Positions 57,922 to 64,000 of a stretch of 64,000 nt of DNA are shown here, piece after piece. Each line of letters begins with the position of its first letter. The first letter of the stretch is position 1. This stretch comes from Treponema sp. GTDB taxonomy: Bacteria; Spirochaetota; Spirochaetia; Treponematales; Treponemataceae. The position numbers and the translations under genes are program-made. The notes under the pieces were generated by a model. That model worked only from the letters and a program-made list of their open reading frames with translations. It ran no database searches and was not told the origin of the DNA. Location: positions 1 to 64,000 of the forward strand of contig JAFXWC010000041.1 in NCBI GenBank assembly GCA_017534445.1, in the 5' to 3' direction.

Positions 57922-59403
57922 ATGCCATTTATTGGAATTGGTGCAGGCGCACTTCTCTTCATTCTATTTTTCTGTTCATACCGCAAGGTTCCCAAAAACC
58001 GCATCGGTATCCGCGTAGGGCCATTCGGAAACAAGACCGTAACCGGAAAGGCCATATTCGTAATTCCCTTTTTGCAGCGCATTGACTACATGACGCTGGA
58101 AAACATCCAGGTTGACTTTGTATCAAAAGATTCCATCCCAACCCAGGATGCAATCAACATCAAGGTAGACGCTGTTGCAAACATTGCAATTTCCCAGGAA
58201 GCTGAAATAATGAAAAAGGCCGCCGCCAAGTTCATCGGCTATTCAACAGAAGACATAGCATCAGTCGTAACCCCTGTCCTTGAAGGAAACATCCGCGAAA
58301 TAATTTCCCAGATAAAGCTCAAGGACTTGATTCAGGGAGACAAAAAAGTTCTCGCAGAAAAAGTCGCAGAAAACGTAAAGCCCAACCTCATGGACTTGGG
58401 ACTTGAACTTACCACATTCAACATCCAGAACTTTAAGGACGACAACGACGTAATCAACAACCTTGGTATAGAAAACACAGTCTCCATTTCCAAAGATGCA
58501 GCAAAGGCAAAGGCCGCCGCAGAAGCGGAAGTAAAAATTGCCCAGGCCCAGGCAGACAAAGACGCAAACGACGCATGGGTTGCCGCAGAACTAGAAATTG
58601 CCCAGAAGCAGAATGAACTTGCCCTCAAGAAAGCTTCCCTAAAGGCAAAGGCAGACACGGAAGCCGCAAAGGCAGACGCAGCCATGGCAATCGAAGCGGA
58701 AGTCCAGAGAAAGGACAAGGAAGTAAAAGAGGTAGAGGCAAACATTGCCCGCCAGGACAAAGAGATTGAGCTTCAGGAAAAAGTTGTTTCCATTAAGGAA
58801 AAAGCCCTGGAAGCAGAAGTCAAAAAGACAGCCGAAGCAGACAAGTACGCCGCCCAGCAGCAGGCCGACGCAGACCTTTACCGCAGGCAAAAGAAAGCGG
58901 AAGCAGATGCCTTTGAAGTGCAGAAGCAGGCAGACGCAGATGCCTACACCAAGCTAAAGAATGCAGAAGCCGCAAAGCAGGCAATGGAAAACGAAGCCGC
59001 CGGTAAAAAGGCGCTCGCAGAAGCAACCCAGGCACAGGGCGAAGCAGAAGCCGCCGCAATCAAGGCAAAGCTTGAAGCAGAAGCAGAAGGTCTAAACAAA
59101 AAGGCAGAAGCCATGGCAAAATACGGTGACGCCGCAAAACAGGACATGCAGCTCCAGGCACTCAAGCTCTACTTTGAACAGCTGCCCAAAATCGCCGAGG
59201 CCGCAGGAAATGCCTACTCCAACGTGGACAAAATTTACATGTACGGCGGAGACTCATCCCAGCTTCAGGGCGACATCATGAAAAACGTAACCCAGATTTC
59301 CGAAGCCCTAGGCCAAAGCCTTGGCATAAACCCCAAAGACCTCTTGAACAGCTTCGTCGGTGCCAAACTTGCAAACGCAAGCAGCAACAAAACAGACAAA
59401 TAA
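57922..59403 (+). CDS. Flotillin-like SPFH-domain membrane scaffold protein
   Basis: 493 residues. N-terminal membrane helix (~3-18), SPFH/band-7 domain (~25-190: IGIRVGPFGNKTVTGKA, IPTQDAINIKVDAVAN), then a very long Ala/Glu/Lys-rich coiled coil (~190-440) and a Gly-poor C-terminus. Typical of bacterial flotillins that organise membrane microdomains. No NfeD partner adjacent. SD GGAGG. Confidence 0.92.
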   Translation: MPFIGIGAGALLFILFFCSYRKVPKNRIGIRVGPFGNKTVTGKAIFVIPFLQRIDYMTLENIQVDFVSKDSIPTQDAINIKVDAVANIAISQEAEIMKKAAAKFIGYSTEDIASVVTPVLEGNIREIISQIKLKDLIQGDKKVLAEKVAENVKPNLMDLGLELTTFNIQNFKDDNDVINNLGIENTVSISKDAAKAKAAAEAEVKIAQAQADKDANDAWVAAELEIAQKQNELALKKASLKAKADTEAAKADAAMAIEAEVQRKDKEVKEVEANIARQDKEIELQEKVVSIKEKALEAEVKKTAEADKYAAQQQADADLYRRQKKAEADAFEVQKQADADAYTKLKNAEAAKQAMENEAAGKKALAEATQAQGEAEAAAIKAKLEAEAEGLNKKAEAMAKYGDAAKQDMQLQALKLYFEQLPKIAEAAGNAYSNVDKIYMYGGDSSQLQGDIMKNVTQISEALGQSLGINPKDLLNSFVGAKLANASSNKTDK

Positions 59404-59423
59404 ACTGAACAAAAAATAACAAG

Positions 59424-59480
59424 TGTCATTGCCGTGCCCGCTAGAACCATCGTTTCGAACGATACGGCAATCCCTTGTAT
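59424..59480 (+). repeat. Stem-loop intergenic repeat at the flotillin/DUF4143 junction
   Basis: TTGCCGT pairs with ACGGCAA around an inner ATCGTT-TCG-AACGAT hairpin, with GTCA before and TCCC after. It looks like a widespread GTCATTGC...GCAATCCC repeat and may double as a terminator between the convergent genes. Confidence 0.6.
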
Positions 59481-59528
59481 TTTAGGCAAGAGGCAGTTTT
59501 TTTCTGCGGCACTCATAATTTTAAAAGA

Positions 59529-60773
59529 CTAAATTTTTATTTTTCCAAGGAATAAATCAACTGCATTTATGTGATGGACACCTTCCTGTTGATCTGGATA
59601 CTTGTCTAACGAAATGATATAGCGCGGATAACCATCCTTTATGCTTCTAAAAGGCCGATACTCACGTTCTTTTATTTTTTCTGTGGCTTTATCATCTTCG
59701 CCATGCAATGTATATGCAACCTGAACATAAGCATATGATTGATTCTTATCTCGAACAATGAAATCACATTCAAAACTACCAATTATTCCTACGCTAACTA
59801 CATATTCATGACTCCTCAAATACAGATAAACAAGATTTTCAAGAGTTGGTCCATAACTCCTACGATTATCAGTATTTGTTGAAAAATATATTGCCATATC
59901 TGCAAGATAATATTTTTGCTCACGCTTGATTGATTTTTTGCTTTTCAAATCAAAACGGTTACATTCATAAATAATTTTTGCTTTTTGTAAATCTTCAATG
60001 TACCCCCGGACAGTACTTGGCTTTGTTGAAAAACCTTCAGACTTCAAGCAGCTGATTAGATTTGAAATTGAAAATGGAGCTGAAAAATTATTGATCAAAA
60101 AACTTTGGACCCGCTCATAGACAGCAATATTTGAAATTCGTTTTCTAGTTTTTACATCTTTTTCAAAAATCTCACCAATTATTCCACGAGTATATGTCTG
60201 CCGCGCATTTATATCTGGAAACTCCAGCGTTTTTGGAAATCCGCCATTTAAAATATATTCATTAAATTCCTCTTCAATGTCGGAATCAATTATAAGCTTG
60301 AAGAATTTTTTCATCTCAATGAATTCATAAAAATCCAAAGGAAAAGTTTCAAAAGAAAGATATCGTCCTGTAAGCTTTGTGGTAATCTCATCACTCAAAA
60401 GATAGGAATTTGAACCAGTAAGAAAAACTGAAAAACCTTCTTCGGCATACGACTGAACTACGCTTTCAAAGTGCTTTACATTCTGAACTTCATCAATGAA
60501 AAGATAATGAAATCCTTCTTCTGTAATTAATGATTCGATTTTTTCTTCAAGCTGTTCAGCAGTTTTTATATTCTTAAATCCACGCTTGTCTAAAGGAAGA
60601 TATATGATTTTGGATTCTTCGACACCCCTTTTGTAAAGTTCGTTGATTACAGCTTTTAATATAAATGATTTTCCACAACGTCGTATACCTGTTATGACTT
60701 TTACAACATCCGAATCATAAAAAGGCCTGAGCCTAGCCAGATATTTTTCGCGCGAATAAACCTTACTGAACAT
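59529..60773 (-). CDS. ATP-binding protein with AAA_14 and DUF4143 domains
   Basis: 414 residues. Walker A GIRRCGKSF (~28-37), Walker B YLFIDEVQNV (~89-98), LTGSNSYLL sensor strand (~117-125), then DUF4143 (~200-400) ending in a PD-(D/E)xK-like set ECDFIVRD...YVQVAY. Family members are common, mobile and often found with toxin or defence genes; function is unproven. AT-rich compared with neighbours. SD AAGGAG with a long spacing; extended -10 TGCTATAAT upstream, and a nine-base inverted repeat beyond it. Confidence 0.9.
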   Translation of the reverse strand: MFSKVYSREKYLARLRPFYDSDVVKVITGIRRCGKSFILKAVINELYKRGVEESKIIYLPLDKRGFKNIKTAEQLEEKIESLITEEGFHYLFIDEVQNVKHFESVVQSYAEEGFSVFLTGSNSYLLSDEITTKLTGRYLSFETFPLDFYEFIEMKKFFKLIIDSDIEEEFNEYILNGGFPKTLEFPDINARQTYTRGIIGEIFEKDVKTRKRISNIAVYERVQSFLINNFSAPFSISNLISCLKSEGFSTKPSTVRGYIEDLQKAKIIYECNRFDLKSKKSIKREQKYYLADMAIYFSTNTDNRRSYGPTLENLVYLYLRSHEYVVSVGIIGSFECDFIVRDKNQSYAYVQVAYTLHGEDDKATEKIKEREYRPFRSIKDGYPRYIISLDKYPDQQEGVHHINAVDLFLGKIKI

Positions 60774-60984
60774 AAAAGCTATAACTCCTTATAAAGAATT
60801 ATAGCACATAAATCGCATTTTAGGGTACTATTTTTTAATATTTTTTGATTTTAGTACCCTGAACCGCACATTTACACAACAAACTTTTTGGATTGGCAAT
60901 GATGTCCTTTGACCCTCTGTTTTTACCATTAACGGCATTCGGTATGTAGGCTGGCGCGACTGGGACAGTTTGACATAAAAAGTA
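60774..60984. promoter_or_regulatory. Promoter region of the DUF4143 gene with inverted repeat 60822-60860
   Basis: AGGGTACTA (60822-60830) and TAGTACCCT (60852-60860) form a perfect nine-base inverted repeat with 21 AT bases between, just upstream of the TGC-extended -10 (60798-60803). It could be an operator. Nothing else is seen to 60984. Confidence 0.5.
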
Positions 60985-61656
60985 CTAATCCCAGGAAGCA
61001 GAGGCATCCCCGGTGATGGGGATTTGGGGCCCTAGGTATTTGGGTTTGGTGTGGAAGGTTATGTCAAGGAAGGCTTTTACGCGGGCGAGGGATTCGCGGA
61101 GGCGCCAGGAGTTTTTTGTGCGCGGGTGGTAGGGCAGGACTTCGGGGGCTTCGTAGGCTACGGCATCAAGGCCAAGCTTTCGGGCAAGGTAGACTGCACG
61201 GGGGGCAAATGTTTTTTGGGTTACGATTACGCAGTCTTTTACGCAGAAGATGTCGCGGGCGCGGTACATTGTTTCGTAGGTGGAAAAGCCTGCGTGGTCA
61301 AGGAAGATGTCGCTTTCTTCTACGGTGTAATACTGGCACATGAAATTTTTTATGCCGTTTACTTCGTCGTAGTTTTTGCGGCCGTGGTCTCCGCTTACAA
61401 GGTAGCGGCTGGCCTTTTGATTGTGAACGAGGTTTACTGCGGCTTCAAGCCTGTCGCGGACAACATGGGAAACTGTGGTTTTGTAAACTTTTGCACCGGG
61501 AATGATTACCGTGTATTTTTGCGGAAGTGATGAAAGGTCGTGGTAGACAAAGCCTTTTGTGGAGCGAATCATGTAGACGTTAACGGAGATGCAGAAAATT
61601 GCGGTGAAAAAAAAGAGCGCAGCTGATGCGATTAGAAAGAATTTTAACTTTTTCAT
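60985..61656 (-). CDS. sanA: SanA/YdcF-like DUF218 protein
   Basis: 223 residues. One N-terminal membrane helix (~5-27), then a DUF218 domain with VIIPGAKVYKTTVSHVVRDRL (~49-69), YLVSGDHGRKNYDEV, and FSTYETMYRARDI. SanA proteins are inner-membrane, periplasm-facing and affect envelope permeability (vancomycin exclusion). SD-like TAGGTAA. Confidence 0.9.
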   Translation of the reverse strand: MKKLKFFLIASAALFFFTAIFCISVNVYMIRSTKGFVYHDLSSLPQKYTVIIPGAKVYKTTVSHVVRDRLEAAVNLVHNQKASRYLVSGDHGRKNYDEVNGIKNFMCQYYTVEESDIFLDHAGFSTYETMYRARDIFCVKDCVIVTQKTFAPRAVYLARKLGLDAVAYEAPEVLPYHPRTKNSWRLRESLARVKAFLDITFHTKPKYLGPQIPITGDASASWD

Positions 61657-61707
61657 ATTTACCTATTTTATTTTATAGAGTGCTGTCAAATAAGTTCATT
61701 GCATAGA

Positions 61708-61811
61708 GTCATTTCGAACACTACGCCACTTTGCACGCACCTGCTACAAAGTGTGTTTCGGAATCCCTGTAATACATATAAAACAGTTGCTGAATCAAGT
61801 TCAGCATGACC
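61708..61811 (+). repeat. GTCAT...ATGAC intergenic repeat
   Basis: Starts GTCATTTCGAAC, ends in GCTGAA-TCAAG-TTCAGC and ATGAC, with CACTTTG/CAAAGTG in the middle. Ends are inverted copies, in keeping with the common bacterial family whose end reads TGAACTTGATTCAGC. Confidence 0.7.
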
Positions 61812-61898
61812 GATTTTTTTTGACCAGCCACTGACCAGTTTTTATACGGCAAAGGCACAATATTTCTTTAGCGCGACAAATGCCGGTAAAAAAAGCAA

Positions 61899-62004
61899 GC
61901 ACGGCAGGGATTGTAGGGACCCGCCGCAGGCGGGTTGCGAAAGCAATGGAGCCGAAAGGCGGCTCTCGCAACGAAGTTTCAAGCGACCCCGGAAAGCCCC
62001 TAGC
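61899..62004 (+). repeat. Structured intergenic repeat, copy G
   Basis: GATTGTAGGGA core; ACCCGCC-GCA-GGCGGGT, TTGC-GAAA-GCAA, GCC-GAAA-GGC; outer AGGG/CCCT pair and GGAAAGC. A ~20-base stretch is inserted before the closing bases. Confidence 0.7.
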
Positions 62005-62042
62005 AAAAGAAAGTGCCGCAAGAAAGAAAATATAAAAAGACT

Positions 62043-63368
62043 TTACTTGCAGGATTCAAAGATGATGTCTGCAAGGAAGATTACTGCAAGAGCCCATGTT
62101 ACTACAGGAATTTCCTTTGCCTTTTTGCCCGCGCATTTTGCAATCACGTAGGAGATTACGCCCCATGCAATTCCCTTGGCGATTGAATAGGAGAATGGCA
62201 TGACCATGATTGTGATGAATGCGGGAACACCTTCGGTTGGGTCTTTAAAGTCTATTTCCGTTACGGACTTCATCATGAGGAAGCCAACGAAGATAAGTGC
62301 AGGTGCGGTTGCGGCTGCCGGAATGATTGCGAAGAGCGGTGTAAGGAAGAGCGAGAGGAAGAACAATACCGCCGTAACAACGGAAGCAAGTCCTGTGCGT
62401 GCGCCTGCGGCAACAGCAGATGTTGACTCTACGAAAGATGTTACTGTTGAAGTTCCAAGACATGCGCCAACTACGGTTCCAACGGAGTCTGCCATCAAAG
62501 CGCCCTTTGCGTTGCGGATGTTTCCACTTGAATCCTTGAGGTTGCCCTGCTCTGCAATTCCCATCAAAGTTCCAAGGGTGTCGAACATGTCTGTAAAGAG
62601 GAAGGTTATCATAACGACGATGAATTTTAATATCATGCCGCTTGAAGAAAATGCCTCGCCGAATGCAAAGTGGAAGAGGTGTGGTTCTGCCGGTGTGGAG
62701 AAAGGCGTCCAGTCTTTTGCAACACTTGTTACGCCAAAAGGAATTCCGATTATTGTGGTAAGGGCAATTGCAATGAGGATTGAGCCCGGTACCTTTAGGA
62801 TAAAGAGCACGATTGTAATTACAAGGCCAATTATTGCAACTGTTGCGCTTGCATTATCTGCTGTAAAGTTTACAAAGCCAACCGGTGTTCCCAAGTTGGT
62901 CTTAACGATTCCGGCATTTACAAGACCGATGATTGTGATAAAGAGGCCGATTCCGACGGACACAGCTTTTTTGAGTCCAGTAGGAATTGACTTTATGATT
63001 GCTTCGCGGACACCAAAAAGCGAAAGAAGGATAAAGATGATTCCTTCCACAAGGACAGCCGTAAGTGCAAAGGCTGCGGAACAACCCATTCCTGCGCAAA
63101 CAGTGTAGGTAAAGAATGCGTTAAGTCCAAGGCCAGGTGCAAGGGCAACAGGAAGGTTTGCAAGGAATGCCATTACAAGCGTTGCAATGCCGGCTGCGAC
63201 TGCGGTTGCCGTAAAGACAGAGTTCCAGTTAAGGCCTGTTATGTCGTTTGCAAGAATGTTTGGGTTCACGGACAGAATGTAAGCCATTGCCAAGAAGGTT
63301 GTAATACCGCCGATGATTTCGCGGCTTACAGTCGTACCGTTTTCCTTCAACTTAAAAAAATTGTTCAT
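62043..63368 (-). CDS. NCS2-family purine permease (PbuG/AzgA-like)
   Basis: 441 residues, about twelve helices. GITTFLAMAYILSVNP (~21-36), APGLGLNAFF (~77-86), and TDMFDTLGTLMGIAEQGNL near 270 are signatures of the AzgA/PbuG adenine/guanine/hypoxanthine branch. Imports purine bases with H+. SD GGAGG with ATG 63368. It lies 41 bases after the EF-G stop on the same strand. No purine riboswitch precedes it in that gap. Confidence 0.93.
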   Translation of the reverse strand: MNNFFKLKENGTTVSREIIGGITTFLAMAYILSVNPNILANDITGLNWNSVFTATAVAAGIATLVMAFLANLPVALAPGLGLNAFFTYTVCAGMGCSAAFALTAVLVEGIIFILLSLFGVREAIIKSIPTGLKKAVSVGIGLFITIIGLVNAGIVKTNLGTPVGFVNFTADNASATVAIIGLVITIVLFILKVPGSILIAIALTTIIGIPFGVTSVAKDWTPFSTPAEPHLFHFAFGEAFSSSGMILKFIVVMITFLFTDMFDTLGTLMGIAEQGNLKDSSGNIRNAKGALMADSVGTVVGACLGTSTVTSFVESTSAVAAGARTGLASVVTAVLFFLSLFLTPLFAIIPAAATAPALIFVGFLMMKSVTEIDFKDPTEGVPAFITIMVMPFSYSIAKGIAWGVISYVIAKCAGKKAKEIPVVTWALAVIFLADIIFESCK

Positions 63369-63409
63369 CTATTTCCTCCATATTAAAATGAATTACCTTG
63401 TTAAAGCCA

Positions 63410-64000
63410 TTAGGCCTTTTTCTTAAAGTGGCTGAATGCCATGCTAAAGCTTGCCCTACCCTGCGTAACAGAACGGAGGTTTGTGCTGAATCCGAACATC
63501 TTTGCCATTGGTGCCTGGGCGTGGATTATGTTGCCACCGGATTTTTCGTCCATGCTGCTTATCATTCCACCGCGCTGGGTAATCTGGCTCATCGCGTCTC
63601 CAACAAATTCAGAGGGGCTTTCTATGTCCACGTCCATGACCGGTTCAAGAAGCTCGGGGCTGGCTGCTGAACATGCCTTGTCAAAAGCTTCTGCGGCTGC
63701 GGCTTCAAAAGCGAATGTGGAAGCGGTAAGCGGGTTGTATTCAATGGCTGTAACGGTAACTGCAGTGTCTGCACAAGGATAGCCCATCTTGATTCCTGAA
63801 CCAAAGCAGTTTGTGATGCTCTGTTCAATGGCCTCAAAAATTTCTTCCGGTATTTCTGACGAATGCTTGACGGTGCAGGAGTAGCTGTTTCCGGCACCTG
63901 TTTCGCGAGGTTCAACGTGAATGGTAAGGCCTGCGGTGTTTTCTTTTCCTGCAAGTACGCGGCTGAATTCTTCCTTATAGTCTGCACTGGCTGTAACGGC
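63410..64000 (-). CDS. fusA: Elongation factor G, C-terminal part (gene enters from the right edge)
   Basis: 196 residues open from base 64000. The sequence covers domains IV and V: GSGIKMGYPCADTAVTVTAI, EFVGDAMSQITQRGGMI, and MFGFSTNLRSVTQGRASFSM, the EF-G C-terminal signature. EF-G drives translocation and ribosome recycling. Whether it is the main or a second EF-G cannot be told from this part. Confidence 0.92.
   Translation of the reverse strand, partial: AVTASADYKEEFSRVLAGKENTAGLTIHVEPRETGAGNSYSCTVKHSSEIPEEIFEAIEQSITNCFGSGIKMGYPCADTAVTVTAIEYNPLTASTFAFEAAAAEAFDKACSAASPELLEPVMDVDIESPSEFVGDAMSQITQRGGMISSMDEKSGGNIIHAQAPMAKMFGFSTNLRSVTQGRASFSMAFSHFKKKA

Larger units (their letters stand above)
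61657..62042. other. Gene-free region with two repeats
   Basis: Holds a GTCAT...ATGAC intergenic repeat (61708-61811) and structured repeat copy G (61899-62004). No gene supported. Confidence 0.6.

Noticed and set aside
59420-59500. CRISPR-like short palindromes
   Set aside because: Single stem-loop, no repeated spacing, no cas genes in the window.
62200-63108. Long open frame antisense to the purine permease
   Set aside because: Low-complexity translation (Thr, Ile, Ala, Pro) mirroring hydrophobic codons of the permease.
63369-63409. Possible purine riboswitch before the NCS2 permease
   Set aside because: Only 41 bases separate it from EF-G, too short for an aptamer, and no conserved purine-riboswitch loops are present.

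Overview
The window looks like chromosomal DNA of a spirochaete, most likely a gut- or rumen-type Treponema. The reasons are a ~500-residue serine hydroxymethyltransferase of the treponemal type, many short-signal lipoproteins, chemotaxis receptors without enteric-type neighbours, FIST and SpoIIE-type signalling, and frequent small intergenic palindromic repeats. This assignment is inferred from gene content, not from a marker gene. No rRNA, tRNA, CRISPR array, transposase or integrase was seen.

Layout. 1-9 kb: a cut-off UvrD-type helicase, thrH, a FIST/chemoreceptor pair, an SDR oxidoreductase, a degenerate response regulator, an EamA exporter, an M28 peptidase and an RRM protein. 9.4-15.8 kb: adenosine deaminase, a GH2 glycosidase, and an operon of a 52-residue membrane protein, an NCS1 permease and a PlsC/zinc-ribbon acyltransferase. 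15.9-21.9 kb: a six-gene operon (FtsX-type permease, LolD-type ATPase, SsuABC-type importer, O-acetylhomoserine sulfhydrylase) that looks built for sulfur acquisition. 22-27.6 kb: glyA, a nuclease lipoprotein, apt, tyrA and a VanY-type peptidase.

27.7-40.9 kb is the most distinctive region: an NHLM-type peptide (bacteriocin) secretion locus. It holds a Nif11-like double-glycine precursor, a small companion membrane protein, a periplasmic-binding lipoprotein, two NHLM ABC transporters (one with a C39 peptidase), an HlyD-type adaptor, an ECF sigma factor, and a second 75-residue precursor-like peptide. TolC and an RsbU/RsbW/STAS partner-switching module stand beside it. The two peptide genes share an unusual promoter (TRGCCY-N17-TATAAA inside a 20-base block with 17 identities) that the locus's own sigma factor may read.

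41-64 kb: an rtcB-type gene with a 20-codon leader peptide and attenuator-like hairpin, and a frameshift near its end; a chemoreceptor/TRAP-binding-protein pair; DAHP synthase behind an aromatic-rich leader peptide and terminator (a textbook-style attenuator); GNAT/MBL/flavodoxin/HXXEE genes; a MATE exporter; two phosphohexomutases; a DnaQ-type exonuclease; flotillin; a DUF4143 ATPase; SanA; an NCS2 permease; and the end of an EF-G gene.

Three genome-wide patterns stand out. First, many promoters place the -10 hexamer exactly 6 bases before ATG, with no Shine-Dalgarno sequence, predicting leaderless mRNAs (eight cases at exactly 6 bases, several more at 7-10). Second, seven intergenic copies of a multi-hairpin element show compensatory stem changes around a constant core. 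Third, a different palindromic repeat is inserted in frame inside the peptidase ABC transporter.
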